Source: Acidobacterium capsulatum ATCC 51196
GTDB lineage: Bacteria > Acidobacteriota > Terriglobia > Terriglobales > Acidobacteriaceae
NCBI RefSeq assembly: GCF_000022565.1
Contig: NC_012483.1
Coordinates: forward strand, 3,348,001 to 3,412,000
Length of the DNA: 64,000 nt
Direction: 5' to 3'
Under the pieces are notes generated by a model. The model worked only from the letters and a program-made list of their open reading frames with translations. It was not told the origin of the DNA and ran no database searches. Of the stretch, positions 16,169-26,582 are shown one piece after another. The position numbers and the translations under genes are program-made. Each line of letters starts with the position of its first letter. Within the stretch, counting starts at the first letter, position 1.

Positions 16169-17188
16169 TCAGCTTCCCATCAGCTTGTTCAGGTGCTGAA
16201 AGCCGCTGGTCTGGTAGACCACCCCGGCGAAGAGTGTGAAGTTGTACGCCGCATGCACCACCGCGCCGCAGGCCACCGACTTCATCGAGAGCCTTACCAC
16301 GCACAGCACCACGCTCACCACGCCAATCAGCACCAGTGGTCCCCAGGAGTCGGAGACCTGCTCGGCATGCAGCAGCGTGAAAGGGATCGTCGTCAGCAGA
16401 ATGGACACGGGAATCCCGATCCAGCGTGTGACCTGGGCATTCGAGACGCCGCGCCGCTCCAGCCATTTGAAGATATTCAGGAGCGAGGGCAGCAGAAATC
16501 CCCTGAAAGCCAGTTCCTCCGTCATGGGAGCCGCCGTGATGCCGAAGACCAGCAGAAACCATGCGCCCAGCGTCGAGGTGGACATCTCGTGCAGAATGGG
16601 CGGATTCTTCGGCATGGGCATCGGCAGTGAGTTGCCCAGCGCGCCGATGGCAACGCCTGTCAGCAGGCCCACCAGCAGCAGAGGGAAGAAGAAACGCCGC
16701 GCCCGGGATGCCCGCCACTCCAGTGTCTCCCAGAAGGGGCTGAGCCATAGCCCGCTGAAAACAATCACCGCCAGCATAACCAGCGCGCCATAAATTGCCG
16801 CCTGCGTGGGAATGCTCAGACGCGGGTCGCTGGCCGTAATTTGATAGGCCGCGCTCAGGCTCAAATGCGCTTGAGTCCCCAGCGTAAGGAGCTGATAGAC
16901 CACCGCCGCAATCAGTTGCCCCAGCAACAGCATCACAAACGCGATAAAGAAAAACAGCAGCGTATGCAGCAGGTTGGGCCGCAGGGGCGGAAGCTTGGGA
17001 GCCGGAGCTATTTCCGATTCGTCCGGCGGGGTCGTTGAAGCCTGCGAAGCCATAACTGCCGCGAGGGGGGAGCCTGTTATAACTCTTGCTGTCTCAACAT
17101 CGGGTCCTGGTTCTTGACCAGGCGCCGGATCCACTGCCGGCTGTCCGTCCTGCTCTCGTGCGTTGTCTTCCGGCAAAAAATCGCTCAT
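16169..17188 (-). CDS. CPBP-family intramembrane glutamic endopeptidase (CAAX/Rce1-like)
   Basis: The 339-residue multi-spanning protein has a Pro/Ala-rich cytoplasmic N-terminal region of about 70 residues, then membrane helices. The ABI/CPBP motifs are present in order: EELAFRG (Glu-Glu...Arg), LLHAEQ (His), and HAAYN (His/Asn). These residues form the Rce1-type active site, so the enzyme is probably active; its substrates are unknown. The start codon overlaps the uvrA stop (ATGA), so it is co-transcribed with uvrA. Confidence 0.9.
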   Translation of the reverse strand: MSDFLPEDNAREQDGQPAVDPAPGQEPGPDVETARVITGSPLAAVMASQASTTPPDESEIAPAPKLPPLRPNLLHTLLFFFIAFVMLLLGQLIAAVVYQLLTLGTQAHLSLSAAYQITASDPRLSIPTQAAIYGALVMLAVIVFSGLWLSPFWETLEWRASRARRFFFPLLLVGLLTGVAIGALGNSLPMPMPKNPPILHEMSTSTLGAWFLLVFGITAAPMTEELAFRGFLLPSLLNIFKWLERRGVSNAQVTRWIGIPVSILLTTIPFTLLHAEQVSDSWGPLVLIGVVSVVLCVVRLSMKSVACGAVVHAAYNFTLFAGVVYQTSGFQHLNKLMGS

Positions 17189-20163
17189 CCGCGGTCCGTC
17201 TTCCCTTTGGACTGGCGGCCACGCGCATTTGTTGGCTTTTTCGGGGCACTCTTCGCAGCCTTTTTGGCGCGAGCAGTCTTTTTCTCTTTGATTACGTATC
17301 CAGATGCGTTCTTGTTGCCTTCGGGTTCGCTGGCTCCTGAGTTTGCGTCGTTGGCGACACTGCCCCGAGCCGCCTCGCTGCGTTCTTCCGGATGCTCTTC
17401 GTAATAGCGCCGCAAAAAGTCGCCGGTGTGGGAGCCCGCAATGCGGGAGATGGCCTCCGGGGTGCCCTCGCCCATCAACTGGCCGCCGTCCTCGCCGCCC
17501 TCCGGGCCAAGGTCGATGATCCAGTCGGCGTTGCGCACCACGTCCAGATTGTGCTCGATGATGATGATCGTGTTGCCCAGGTCGGTCAGGCGGTGCAGTA
17601 CTTCGAGCAGCTTGCGCACATCGTCAAAATGCAGGCCGGTCGTCGGCTCGTCCAGCAGATAGAGCGTGCGGCCGGTCTGGCGCTTCGACAGTTCGCGCGC
17701 CAGCTTCATGCGCTGCGCCTCGCCGCCAGAGAGCGTCGTCGCCGCCTGCCCGAGGTGAATGTACCCCAGCCCCACGTCCACCAGCGTTTGCAGCTTCTGC
17801 TTCACCTGCGGAATGTCGGCCAGCACGCCCAGAGCGTCTTCGATGGTCAGCTCCAGCACATCGGCGATCGAGTAGCCGTTGAACTTCACCGCCAGCGTTT
17901 CCTGGTTGTAACGGCGTCCGTTACAGACCTCGCACTGCACGTAGACATCGGGCAAAAAGTTCATCTCAATGCGCCGCTGCCCGTCTCCCTGGCAGGCTTC
18001 GCAGCGGCCTCCGGCCACGTTGAAGGAGAACCGTCCCGGCTTGTATCCGCGCTCGCGAGCCTCCGGCAGCATCGCAAACAGGTCGCGAATCGCTGTGAAA
18101 ACGCCGGTATACGTAGCCGGATTCGACCTCGGCGTTCTGCCAATCGGCGACTGATCAATGCGAATGGCCTTGTCGAGATGCTCAAAGCCGCTGATCTTCT
18201 TGTGCTCGCCCGGGTCCTCCCGCGATCCATACAACTGCTGGGCCAGCGCACGGTACAGAATGTCGTTGACCAGCGTACTCTTGCCCGAGCCCGAAACGCC
18301 GGTCACCACCGTCATCACGCCCAGCGGAAACTTCACCGTCAGATCGCGCAGATTGTGGCTCCGCGCACCCTCTACCGTGATCCATTTCCCGGTCAGCGCG
18401 CGCGGCGCCATGCGATGCAGAATGCTCGCCGCGCCGGAGAGATATCGCCCGGTGAGCGAATCGGGCGCGGCCATGATCTGCTCGGGAGTTCCCTCGGCCA
18501 CGACCCGGCCGCCGAGCCGTCCCGCGCCCGGGCCCAGATCCAGCACATAGTCGGCACGGCGAATCGTGTCTTCGTCGTGCTCCACCACCAGCACCGTGTT
18601 GCCCAGGTTGCGCAGCGATTCGAGCGCCTCGATTAATCGTTGGTTGTCGCGCTGGTGCAGGCCGATCGAAGGCTCATCGAGCACGTACAGCACGCCGCGC
18701 AGCCGTGAGCCGATCTGCGTCGCCAGACGGATGCGCTGCCCCTCGCCGCCCGAGAGAGTTGCCGCATTGCGCTCCAGCGAAAGATAGCCGAGTCCTACGG
18801 CATTCAGAAACTCCAGCCGCTCCACCACCTCGCGCTTGAGACGGTCGGCAATCAGCGCTTCGCGCGTGGAGAACTTCAGCTCTCGCGCCGCCGTCAGCGA
18901 GCGCCGCAGCGGCAGCGAAGTGAAGTCGGCAATCGACAGCCCGTTCACCTTCACCGCCAGCGACTCCGGCCGCAGCCGCTTGCCGTGACAGGCCGGGCAC
19001 GGTGAGGCGGACATGTAGTTCATCAGCCACTCGCGATAGGTGTCCGACTTCGATTCGTCGAGCGAATCCCGCAGAAACGCGAGCACCCCGTGAAAGCCTG
19101 TGCGCGGAGCCTCTGTGCGGCCCGGCCCGTAGAGCAGCAGTTCCTGCTGCTTCTGCGGCAGTTGCTCAAAGGGCGTCTTCAGCGGAATCTTGTACTTCTG
19201 CGCCGCCAGCGTCACCAGCCGCGCCAGGTATTGCGAGCCGGAGCCCGGCCCCAGAGCGCCATCCAGCAGCGGCTTGCTCCAGTCCACAATCACCTTGGCC
19301 GGGTCAAAGTCATAAATGCTGCCCAGGCCGTGGCATTCCGGGCACGCTCCGTAGGCGCTGTTGAAAGAAAAACTGCGCGGCTCCAGTTTGGGAACATCCA
19401 GGCCACAATCGGGACAAGCCATCGACGAGGAGTACAGAGTCTCCTGCTGCGTGGTCGCCACCAGCACCAGCCCGTTGGCCATTTTGAGCGCGCTCTCGAC
19501 TGAGGCCGCCAGCGTCTTTTCGATGCCCGGCTTCAGCACGGTGCGGTAAATCACCGCTTCGATGGTGTGATTTTTGCGCTTTTCCAGCTCGACCGGCTCT
19601 GACAGATCGCGCAGTTCGCCGTCTACGCGCGCGCGAAAACCCTGCTGATCCAGCTTGTCGAGCAGGTCTTTGAACTCGCCCTTGCGCCCGCGCACAATCG
19701 GCGCGTAGATGGTCACCCGCTCGCCAGCCGCGAGCGCCAGAATGCGCTCCACAATCTGCTCGGCGCTCTGCCGCGAGATAGGCCGCCCGCAGTTGGGGCA
19801 ATGCGGCGTGCCAACCGAGGCCCACAGCAGGCGCAGGTAATCGTAAATTTCGGTGATGGTGCCGACCGTGGAGCGCGGGCTGCGGCTGGTGGTTTTCTGC
19901 TCAATGGAGATGGCCGGGCTGAGTCCCTCGATTGAATCCACATCGGGCCGTTCAATTTGATCTAAGAACTGGCGCGCGTAGGCCGATAAGGTCTCCACAT
20001 AACGCCGCTGGCCCTCGGCATAGATGGTGTCAAAGGCGAGCGACGACTTGCCCGAGCCGGAAAGGCCCGTGACAACGGTGAGCGTGTTGCGCGGAATCTG
20101 GACGTCTACATCGCGCAGGTTATGCTGGCGCGCTCCGCGAACAGTGATGTGTGTGATCGGCAT
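17185..20163 (-). CDS. uvrA: Excinuclease ABC subunit A
   Basis: Damage-recognition ATPase of nucleotide excision repair. The 992-residue product has Walker A at residues 33-40 (GLSGSGKS), a zinc finger (CPDCGLDVP ... CPECHGLG), the first ABC signature [12 protein letters not shown], a second Walker A (GVSGSGKST), a second zinc finger (CEACQGDGQ ... [10 protein letters not shown]), and the second signature [12 protein letters not shown]. The start is [15 protein letters not shown]; a longer frame upstream has no homology. The last 40 residues form a Lys/Arg/Ala-rich tail, longer than in E. coli UvrA, probably a DNA-contacting extension. Confidence 0.97.
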   Translation of the reverse strand: MPITHITVRGARQHNLRDVDVQIPRNTLTVVTGLSGSGKSSLAFDTIYAEGQRRYVETLSAYARQFLDQIERPDVDSIEGLSPAISIEQKTTSRSPRSTVGTITEIYDYLRLLWASVGTPHCPNCGRPISRQSAEQIVERILALAAGERVTIYAPIVRGRKGEFKDLLDKLDQQGFRARVDGELRDLSEPVELEKRKNHTIEAVIYRTVLKPGIEKTLAASVESALKMANGLVLVATTQQETLYSSSMACPDCGLDVPKLEPRSFSFNSAYGACPECHGLGSIYDFDPAKVIVDWSKPLLDGALGPGSGSQYLARLVTLAAQKYKIPLKTPFEQLPQKQQELLLYGPGRTEAPRTGFHGVLAFLRDSLDESKSDTYREWLMNYMSASPCPACHGKRLRPESLAVKVNGLSIADFTSLPLRRSLTAARELKFSTREALIADRLKREVVERLEFLNAVGLGYLSLERNAATLSGGEGQRIRLATQIGSRLRGVLYVLDEPSIGLHQRDNQRLIEALESLRNLGNTVLVVEHDEDTIRRADYVLDLGPGAGRLGGRVVAEGTPEQIMAAPDSLTGRYLSGAASILHRMAPRALTGKWITVEGARSHNLRDLTVKFPLGVMTVVTGVSGSGKSTLVNDILYRALAQQLYGSREDPGEHKKISGFEHLDKAIRIDQSPIGRTPRSNPATYTGVFTAIRDLFAMLPEARERGYKPGRFSFNVAGGRCEACQGDGQRRIEMNFLPDVYVQCEVCNGRRYNQETLAVKFNGYSIADVLELTIEDALGVLADIPQVKQKLQTLVDVGLGYIHLGQAATTLSGGEAQRMKLARELSKRQTGRTLYLLDEPTTGLHFDDVRKLLEVLHRLTDLGNTIIIIEHNLDVVRNADWIIDLGPEGGEDGGQLMGEGTPEAISRIAGSHTGDFLRRYYEEHPEERSEAARGSVANDANSGASEPEGNKNASGYVIKEKKTARAKKAAKSAPKKPTNARGRQSKGKTDRG

Positions 20164-20403
20164 GTGCTGGATGAAAAGATGAAGAAAACGGGGCCCGCGG
20201 CAGATTAATTCTGCAGTTGCGGCAGTACAACCTGGGTAGAGGCAAGCGGGCAGCGTCCTTGCGAGTATCTTAGTGGGCAACAGGAAGAGGGGTCAACGGA
20301 CAGCCTTTTCCTGCGAGAATGGCATCTGTAGGGAGCAATAGCAGTCGTTCCCGAATAGAACAGCAAGAGATTTCATACCTTTCTTTACAAGAGAAGCCAA
20401 GTG

Positions 20404-20577
20404 ATGCAGGAACTCATGAGCACTCTACTTCTGGTTTGCGCGGCCCTGGCCTCGCTCGCGCTGGGCGTCATGCTGGCCTACGGCCTCTGCCGCAGCGCGT
20501 TCGCGGTCTTCCGCATTCATGCCAAGTCGGTCGCTGCCGAAGCCGGAAGCAAAGCTACCGTCGTCGCCCGCGCCTGA
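20404..20577 (+). CDS. Small single-span membrane protein
   Basis: The 57-residue product begins MQELMSTLLLVCAALASLALG and continues with a second hydrophobic half VMLAYGLCRSAF. It then has the short tail VFRIHAKSVAAEAGSKATVVARA. It lies alone in the 600-base gap between uvrA and the gene at 20769. The pattern of a hydrophobic helix followed by a small charged tail, with GC-rich codon use typical of this genome, supports a real gene. No function can be assigned. AAGAGAAGCCAAGTG upstream holds a weak ribosome binding site. Confidence 0.5.
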   Translation: MQELMSTLLLVCAALASLALGVMLAYGLCRSAFAVFRIHAKSVAAEAGSKATVVARA

Positions 20578-20768
20578 AATCGACTCTGCCGGGTGGCGTC
20601 ATGCTTGACCCGGCACCCGGCTCTCGCGCTTATGTTGGCCGCGCGCCTGGCCTGTTCCCATTCCAGAAATCAATCCATCCCAATCAAACTTCAGGATTGA
20701 CCTTTCCTTCCGAGGGCAAAGCAGCCCTGCTGGGTTCGCGAAAATGGGAAAAAGCATCTCACCGCCCA

Positions 20769-21539
20769 TCACTGCGGCTGATTCTGCTGCTGCTGTTGCT
20801 GCTGGTGCATCCGTTCCAGCTCCTGCAAAATCTGCTGCGGCGTGCGCACTCCATTGCCCGGAGCGCCCGGTCTGGCTCCATTCGGCGGCTGGGGCGCGTG
20901 GTGCGGTGGAGCATCGTGATACACCGTTCGTGGCGGCGGATGATAAGACTCTTCGGGGTCCTGCGGATTGGGCGGCGTCACCGGAGCATCGCCCCGCGCC
21001 GTCAGCAGCAGTTGCTGCGGCGTGCCGTCCGCAGTCTTGCCGAGCATCACAATGTTGAAGCCCGAATCGGAAAGCAGCTCTGACAATACCTCGCGTGGAT
21101 TGGCCGGGCCATATTGCCCAAAGACGCGGTAATCCCGGTCAAGACCCTCGATCTTCATGCCGCTCTTCGCGGCGACTGCGTGCAAAATGTCGTCCAGTCC
21201 GGAGTTGTCGGCGTGAATGCTCAGTTGACCATTCTTCAGGTCAATCGTGGCTGGTTGTGCGGGTTTGTCCTGCAATGAGGGCGCCTGGGACGAGCTTGCG
21301 GGTGCGGGCTGTGAGGATTGCGCCGGAGCCGCTAGCGGCTTTTGCGCTTTAGCTGTAGCGGATTCGCTCGCGGCTGCCACGGGAACATGCATGCTGCCCG
21401 GCATAGTTCCCACCGGGGCCATCACCTGTGCTCGCGCCAGCGTGGCCGTCAGCAGGGCCAGCGTGGCCGCCAGCAGAATCGCCCGGGTTCCGCGGAATCT
21501 TTCGCGCCGTCCAGTCTGTGTGGTGCTGCGTTCTGTCAT
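20769..21539 (-). CDS. Secreted protein with STN/secretin-N-like domain and poly-Gln tail
   Basis: The 256-residue product has a signal peptide (TRAILLAATLALLTATLARAQ) and an Ala/Ser/Pro-rich linker. A domain resembling the secretin and TonB short N-terminal (STN) fold follows at about residues 97-170 (LSIHADNSGLDDILHAVAAKSGM, DYRVFGQYGPANPREVLSELL, SGFNIVMLG). The C-terminal third is proline-rich and ends in QQQQQQNQPQ. STN domains bind partner proteins in secretin or receptor complexes; no partner gene is adjacent, so the role is unknown. Confidence 0.65.
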   Translation of the reverse strand: MTERSTTQTGRRERFRGTRAILLAATLALLTATLARAQVMAPVGTMPGSMHVPVAAASESATAKAQKPLAAPAQSSQPAPASSSQAPSLQDKPAQPATIDLKNGQLSIHADNSGLDDILHAVAAKSGMKIEGLDRDYRVFGQYGPANPREVLSELLSDSGFNIVMLGKTADGTPQQLLLTARGDAPVTPPNPQDPEESYHPPPRTVYHDAPPHHAPQPPNGARPGAPGNGVRTPQQILQELERMHQQQQQQQNQPQ

Positions 21540-21601
21540 GGCCGCCTCACTGTACTAGACTAGCAGTGGCTCGCATTCGCTCATGCGTGCCGCTGCTCAA
21601 C

Positions 21602-22693
21602 ATGCGATGGACACCGCTCAATTCGCAGCTTCGCCCTCATCCGGGTCGATTGGTCGGCCTGTTGGCATTGCTGCTTTTGCTGGTCTTTGCGCCTCTGGGC
21701 GCGCGGGCGGATGTCTCCTGCACGACCCAATCGCAGATGACGCCGGCAGAGCGCGATGCCCTCGCGGCGGCAGCCCGCTCCATGGCCGTGGAAGTGCAGC
21801 ACGGCGACGCGCAGGCGCTGCGGCAGCAGACCATTCCGCCTGTCGCGCAGGATTTCTCCGGCATCGCGTCCTCCATCCAGTCTCTGCAGCCGCTCATCGC
21901 CAAGGCGGCACTCACCGTCGATAATCTCTATCTGCTCGACGCCTCGCAGCAGCCGGCGCACGCCGCTCAGACCACCTTCACCTGTGGCCTGCCCGATTCG
22001 TTGATGAGCGTGAACTTCCGCTTTCACGATCTGCCCCCCGCGCACTATGCGCTGGCCATTCTGCACGCGACCGGAGTCTCGCAGCCTCAGCAGATCACGC
22101 TGGTGCTGCAGCAGTCCGCGCTGCCCCGCTGGATGCTGGCGGGCTTTTTTGTGCGCCCCATGACCATGGCCGGGCACGATGGCCTCTGGTTTTGGACCGA
22201 GGCCCGCGCCTACGCGCAACGCAAAATGGACTGGGATGCCTGGCTCTACTATCAGGCGGCGCGCTATCTGCTCAGTCCCGTCGATTTTCTGGATAGTCCC
22301 AATCTTGAAAAGCTCAATCACGAAGCGTCGGCCATTCGTCCCGAGGGGACGCCCGGCAGGCAGCCCATGATGCTGCATGCCGGTGCGAGCACTTATACGG
22401 TGATCGCGCTGCGGCCCACGGATGCGCTTGGCCCGCTTGATCTTTCTGTGCATTATCAGCCCAGTGCTGCCCAGTCCGCCGCGCTCAACGATCCTGTCGC
22501 AGCGCGCCAGCAGGTGCTCGCAGCCGCGCAGGCTCTACTCGCCGCTCACCCGGAGCTGCAGACAGCCTTTCAGGGCTTCTGGATGCACGCCGATCAGGGC
22601 GGTTCCTCGCTCTACGCTTTGGAACTTCCCATGACCCAGGTGGCTCCGGTGTCTGCTCCGGCCGCGGCTCCCTCCAAACCCGCGGCTCGCTGA
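21602..22693 (+). CDS. Secreted protein of unknown function
   Basis: The 363-residue product starts MRWTPLNSQLRPHPGRLVG, with a signal peptide (LLALLLLLVFAPLGARA) cleaved before DVSCTTQSQ. The mature protein has an Ala/Gln-rich helical start, a beta-rich middle (YALAILHATGVSQPQQITLVLQ, WMLAGFFVRPMTM) and a Pro/Ala-rich end. The WYYQAARYLL-like helix near residues 215-222 (DAWLYYQAARYLLSP) hints at a TPR-like fold but is not diagnostic. The frame is open upstream to 21428, overlapping the divergent gene; the ATG at 21602 places the signal peptide correctly. Confidence 0.65.
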   Translation: MRWTPLNSQLRPHPGRLVGLLALLLLLVFAPLGARADVSCTTQSQMTPAERDALAAAARSMAVEVQHGDAQALRQQTIPPVAQDFSGIASSIQSLQPLIAKAALTVDNLYLLDASQQPAHAAQTTFTCGLPDSLMSVNFRFHDLPPAHYALAILHATGVSQPQQITLVLQQSALPRWMLAGFFVRPMTMAGHDGLWFWTEARAYAQRKMDWDAWLYYQAARYLLSPVDFLDSPNLEKLNHEASAIRPEGTPGRQPMMLHAGASTYTVIALRPTDALGPLDLSVHYQPSAAQSAALNDPVAARQQVLAAAQALLAAHPELQTAFQGFWMHADQGGSSLYALELPMTQVAPVSAPAAAPSKPAAR

Positions 22694-22726
22694 CGCTCCG
22701 CGGCCGACGTAGGAAAGACGAGACGC

Positions 22727-23380
22727 ATGGCCCACGTAATCGAAAGAGCGCTCTCCCAGGCAATCGAAGAGCGGCGCGCCACGCCCAGCTTTGACGGGCG
22801 TCCCATTCCCGCAGATGATCTCAGAAAGATTCTGGAAGCAGGGCTCGAAGCTCCCAGCGGCTATAACCTGCAGCCCTGGCGCTTCGTGGTCGTGCGCACA
22901 CCGGAGCAGCGCCGCCGCCTGCGCGCCGCCTGCTTCAATCAGGCCAAGGTCGAGGAGGCATCCGCCGTTGTTGTGGCCTGCGGCGACGCGGATGGCTGGC
23001 GCAACGGCGACCTCGAAGAGATGCTGCGCATGGGCCGCGCCAACGGCATGCCTGAGGCTTATGCCGCGCAGGCTGCGTCCACCATTCCCGGCTATCTTGC
23101 CAATCACCCCAATCTGCCCGCATGGCTCAACCGCCAGGTGATGCTCGCCTTCACCACCATGATGTGGATGGCCGAAGTGATGGGCTATGACACCGCCCCC
23201 ATGGAAGGCTTTGAGCCGGAGAAGGTCTGCGAGGTGCTCCGCCTGCCGCTCAGCTACCAGGTGGTGGCGCTGCTCGCCATCGGCCATCGCTGTGGCGACG
23301 ACAAGTTCTACGGCGGCCGTTTTTCGCTTTCGCGCATGGTCTTTGATGAGGAGTACGGCAAGCCCCTCAAGTTGGATTAA
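22727..23380 (+). CDS. Nitroreductase-family protein
   Basis: The 217-residue FMN-dependent oxidoreductase-type protein has the N-terminal RRATPSFDGRPIPADDL and APSGYNLQPWRFVVV motifs, which bind FMN in nitroreductases. C-terminally it has VVALLAIGHRCGDDKFYGGRF. The physiological substrate cannot be inferred. It follows the secreted protein by 33 bases and is followed by a NUDIX gene on the same strand, so the three may be co-transcribed. Confidence 0.88.
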   Translation: MAHVIERALSQAIEERRATPSFDGRPIPADDLRKILEAGLEAPSGYNLQPWRFVVVRTPEQRRRLRAACFNQAKVEEASAVVVACGDADGWRNGDLEEMLRMGRANGMPEAYAAQAASTIPGYLANHPNLPAWLNRQVMLAFTTMMWMAEVMGYDTAPMEGFEPEKVCEVLRLPLSYQVVALLAIGHRCGDDKFYGGRFSLSRMVFDEEYGKPLKLD

Positions 23381-23406
23381 AGGGCCATGCTTCTACGCTG
23401 AAAATC

Positions 23407-23841
23407 ATGCAACGCGAATATCCCAGCGCACCCATTACCGGCGTCGGTGCGGTCATCATTGACCGCGGCCGTGTGCTGCTCATTCAGCGCGGGCAGGAGC
23501 CGCTCAAGGGTGAGTGGTCGCTGCCCGGCGGCGCGCTTGAGCTGGGCGAAAGCCTCACTGAGGGCATCATGCGCGAGGTGCGCGAAGAGACCGGCTTGCT
23601 GGTCGAGCCCCTCAAAGTGGTGGAAGTCTTCGACCGCATTGTGCGCGATGAGCAGGGCCGCGTTCGCTACCACTATGTGCTGGTGGACTTTCTCTGCCGC
23701 GTCACGGGCGGCACCCTCGCCTGCGCCAGCGATGCCGCCGGGGCACGCTGGGCCACGCTCGACGAGCTGGCTCCCATTCAGGAGTTCACCGCCCGCGTGA
23801 TTCGCAAAGCCTGGGACCTTCAGGCGCCATCCGGCATCTGA
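23407..23841 (+). CDS. NUDIX hydrolase
   Basis: The 144-residue product has a full Nudix box (GGALELGESLTEGIMREVREETG, given as landmark in two parts: GGALELGESL and REVREETG) with all catalytic glutamates. It also has the N-terminal GVGAVIIDRGRVLLIQRG typical of ADP-ribose/MutT-like members. It probably cleaves a nucleoside diphosphate derivative; the substrate is unresolved. It lies 26 bases after the nitroreductase gene. Confidence 0.9.
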   Translation: MQREYPSAPITGVGAVIIDRGRVLLIQRGQEPLKGEWSLPGGALELGESLTEGIMREVREETGLLVEPLKVVEVFDRIVRDEQGRVRYHYVLVDFLCRVTGGTLACASDAAGARWATLDELAPIQEFTARVIRKAWDLQAPSGI

Positions 23842-23878
23842 ATTACGCAGGGGAGCGACTTTACCGCTCGCCTCGTCT

Positions 23879-24565
23879 ATGCTGACAGCCATGCGCGCGC
23901 CAAACCATGCCCGATCACTTGCCAGATCACTTGCCTGCGGCCTGCTGCTCGCCGTCGTTGCCGTGCAGCCTTGGCCGGTTCTGGCGGCGGCGCGCCATGC
24001 CCAGATCTCCGCTGCCTCGGCCGAAGAGATTCCCTCGCAGCTTGCGGACGATTCCTATGCCATCTATTCGCTGCTGACGCCCGGGCCGCTGCTCCAGCGG
24101 CAGTCTGGTTCCGGCAGCCGCTGGGCCATCGCCGCCGAGACGGTGAACTTCAGCGATATGAACCCGCGCATCGACCCGCGCGGCGCGCTCAAGCCTCCTC
24201 CGGGTGGAGAAAAGCAGTTTCACGAGGCGGTCGCGACCTTTCTCGCAGCCAAATACGAGCGCTACCGGCTGCAGCCCAGGCTGCATCTTGACCACGCCTA
24301 CGAACTGCTCAACCCCGAGCAGGTGCGCGAGCTGCGCGCCGCCAAATCCTCGGTCGCGCCCGACTCGCGCACGCGCAGCCGTTACGCGGCCTATGCGGGC
24401 GTCACCTTTTTCAGCGGAGTCTACTTTGACGCTCATCGCGACACCGCGCTCGTCTATCGCAACGACTGGTGCGGAAAGCTCTGCGGGCAGGCGCAGTGGA
24501 TTTATCTGGAAAAGCAGAATGGCCACTGGAAGCAGATTTCAGGCATTACCCGGCCCGGAGCCTGA
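23879..24565 (+). CDS. Secreted protein of unknown function
   Basis: The 228-residue product has a signal peptide (ACGLLLAVVAVQPWPVLA) followed by a soluble domain with SYAIYSLLTPGPLL, WAIAAETVNFSDMNPR and a C-terminal half rich in aromatic residues (YAAYAGVTFFSGVYFDAHRD). Two cysteines in DWCGKLCGQAQW may form a disulfide. No catalytic signature is recognised. Two start codons four residues apart (23879 and 23891) are both possible. Confidence 0.65.
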   Translation: MLTAMRAPNHARSLARSLACGLLLAVVAVQPWPVLAAARHAQISAASAEEIPSQLADDSYAIYSLLTPGPLLQRQSGSGSRWAIAAETVNFSDMNPRIDPRGALKPPPGGEKQFHEAVATFLAAKYERYRLQPRLHLDHAYELLNPEQVRELRAAKSSVAPDSRTRSRYAAYAGVTFFSGVYFDAHRDTALVYRNDWCGKLCGQAQWIYLEKQNGHWKQISGITRPGA

Positions 24566-24572
24566 GCGGACT

Positions 24573-25442
24573 TTAGCGCTTTGCCCGCTCGCGCTGCAGC
24601 TCGCGATAGACCTCGCTCTTTGACTGGCCACGCTCGCGGGCGATGCGCTTGAGAGCATCCTTTTCATCGAGACCCTCTTCGCGCTCCAGCGCGGCCACGC
24701 GATCTTTGATGGAAATGGACGGCGCGCTCACGGTTGCGGGCTGCGCGTCGAGCAGCAGCACCATCTCGCCACGCATGCGGTCGCGCTCATTCAGAGCCGC
24801 GCGCACCTCGGCCACGGTGCCGCGCAAAAACTCCTCATGCAGCTTGGTTAGCTCGCGCGCCAGCACCACGCGCGCCTCCGCGCCCCAGATCGACTCCAGA
24901 TCGCCCAGCGTCTCCAGAATGCGGTGCGGAGCCTCATAGAAAATCACCGTCATCGGGTCGGCCATCTGCTCGCGTAAGTTCTCGAGCGCGGTGCGCCGCT
25001 CTCCGGCTTTTGCGGGCAGAAATCCCGCGAATAGAAAGCGCTCCGCAGAGAGCCCCGAGGCCACCAGAGCGCTCAACGCGGCATTCGCGCCCGGCACCGG
25101 AAACACCGGCACGCCCGCCGCAATGGCCGCCGCCGCCAGGTGCATGCCCGGGTCAGAGATGCCCGGCATGCCGGCGTCAGAGACTACGGCCACGCGCTCC
25201 CCGGCGGCAAGAGCCGCCAGCATCTCGGGCGTGCGCGCCGCCTCGTTGTGCTCATGCAGGCTGGTCGCGGGCGTTTCGATGCCAAAGTGGTTCAGCAGCT
25301 TCTGCGTCTGCCGTGTGTCTTCGCAGGCGATGCGGTCGGCGGTGCGCAGCACGCGCAGCGCACGCAGCGTGATGTCTTCGAGGTTTCCAATCGGAGTCGC
25401 CACCAGGTACAGCCCCGGCGCGAGCGGTGTATCGGCGGCCAC
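24573..25442 (-). CDS. rsmI: 16S rRNA (cytidine(1402)-2'-O)-methyltransferase
   Basis: Methylates the 2'-OH of C1402 in the ribosomal P site. The 289-residue tetrapyrrole-methylase-fold protein has LYLVATPIGNLEDITLRAL, IACEDTRQTQKLLNHFGI, VAVVSDAGMPGISDPG and FAGFLPAKAGER, all RsmI landmarks. The end of the gene carries a helical basic region (ERGQSKSEVYRELQRERAKR). It is three bases downstream of the site-2-protease-like gene and is probably in the same transcript. Confidence 0.95.
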   Translation of the reverse strand: MAADTPLAPGLYLVATPIGNLEDITLRALRVLRTADRIACEDTRQTQKLLNHFGIETPATSLHEHNEAARTPEMLAALAAGERVAVVSDAGMPGISDPGMHLAAAAIAAGVPVFPVPGANAALSALVASGLSAERFLFAGFLPAKAGERRTALENLREQMADPMTVIFYEAPHRILETLGDLESIWGAEARVVLARELTKLHEEFLRGTVAEVRAALNERDRMRGEMVLLLDAQPATVSAPSISIKDRVAALEREEGLDEKDALKRIARERGQSKSEVYRELQRERAKR

Positions 25443-25445
25443 GCT

Positions 25446-26582
25446 TTACTGCTCCCGCTGCAGACGCCGGTACTCGGCCAGCAGCATCATGCTGCTGCGC
25501 AGGTTCTGCAGGCTCACAATGCCCACGATGCGGCCATGCTCGGCCACCGGAACCAGCGGCATGCGCCCGCTGTCGATGCGGCGAATCACCAGGCCGAGCG
25601 AGTCCTCGGGCTGCGCCAGTTGAAAGCCGCGCGACATGATGGATTGCACATAGCCGTCCCCCTCCTGGCGGAGCGCCTGCACAATGCTTTGCTTCGAGAC
25701 CACGCCGATCAGGTTCAGCCCGCGCGCTACGGGGAAGTCATCCTGCAGCGAGTGAATGGCCTTCTTCAGCGCGTCTGAGAGTGTGTCTGAGGGCGACAGC
25801 GTGCGGAAGTCCGTGAGCATCACGTCCTTCATGCGCACCGTGTCCACAACGGACTGCACCATCACGCCCTGGTCTTCCAGTTGCGCGCCGATGAAGATGA
25901 AAAATCCGCCCATCAGCAGCCAGGGGCTCAGCTCCGCAGTCAGCGAAGTGTTCGGCACCGCCAGCAGAATCAGCCCCAGCACCATCGCCGTGGCGCCAAT
26001 CACCTGGCTCAGTTGCGAGGCGGACTTGGTGGCCTGCGCCGCGTCCTGCTTGCGCAGGTAATAGGCGCGCATCAGCCGCCCCATGTCGAGCGGGTAGGCC
26101 GGCAGCAGATGCACCGCAAACAGTCCGAAGTTGAGCCATACCAGCGAGCGCATCAGCGCCACCGGCGTGACCCAGGGCCGCGCAAACACCGGCACCAGCG
26201 GCGATGCGCCCACGATCAGCGCGAGAAAAATTCCGGTAAAGAGCAGATTGGCCGCCGGGCCGGCAATGGCGATGATGGTCTGCGCGCGCGGGCTCTGGGC
26301 TCGGTCCGCGCTGTCAGGGTTCGCATAGGAGACGAGTCCGCCGATCGGCAGCAGCAGAATGCTGCGCATCTGCACGCCAAAGTAGCTCGCCGTGATGAGC
26401 CGCGCAATCTCGCGAATGGAAACGCCCAGAAAAATCGCGGCGCACAGCATCAGCCCGCGCCACAGCGGCAGCCCCGGAATGTTCGTGGACACCACGCAGA
26501 TCACCAGTAGCAGCACAAATAGCATGTGCACGCGAATATGCACGCCAAACCAGCGACCCAGGGGAAACGACCAACCGCGCAT
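25446..26582 (-). CDS. Site-2 protease (M50) homologue with two CBS domains, HExxH lost
   Basis: The 378-residue membrane protein has the S2P/M50 layout: N-terminal FPLGRWFGVHIRVHMLF, several helices, and HLLPAYPLDMGRLMRAYYL in place of the usual LLPxxPLDGGR. A C-terminal CBS pair follows (VRMKDVMLTDFRTLSPSDT, YVQSIMSRGFQLAQPED). The zinc motif HExxH is replaced by REIAR at residues 57-61, so both zinc-binding histidines are Arg; Asp166 of the second motif is kept. It is probably not a protease but may sense a ligand through CBS. It is immediately upstream of rsmI. Confidence 0.88.
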   Translation of the reverse strand: MRGWSFPLGRWFGVHIRVHMLFVLLLVICVVSTNIPGLPLWRGLMLCAAIFLGVSIREIARLITASYFGVQMRSILLLPIGGLVSYANPDSADRAQSPRAQTIIAIAGPAANLLFTGIFLALIVGASPLVPVFARPWVTPVALMRSLVWLNFGLFAVHLLPAYPLDMGRLMRAYYLRKQDAAQATKSASQLSQVIGATAMVLGLILLAVPNTSLTAELSPWLLMGGFFIFIGAQLEDQGVMVQSVVDTVRMKDVMLTDFRTLSPSDTLSDALKKAIHSLQDDFPVARGLNLIGVVSKQSIVQALRQEGDGYVQSIMSRGFQLAQPEDSLGLVIRRIDSGRMPLVPVAEHGRIVGIVSLQNLRSSMMLLAEYRRLQREQ

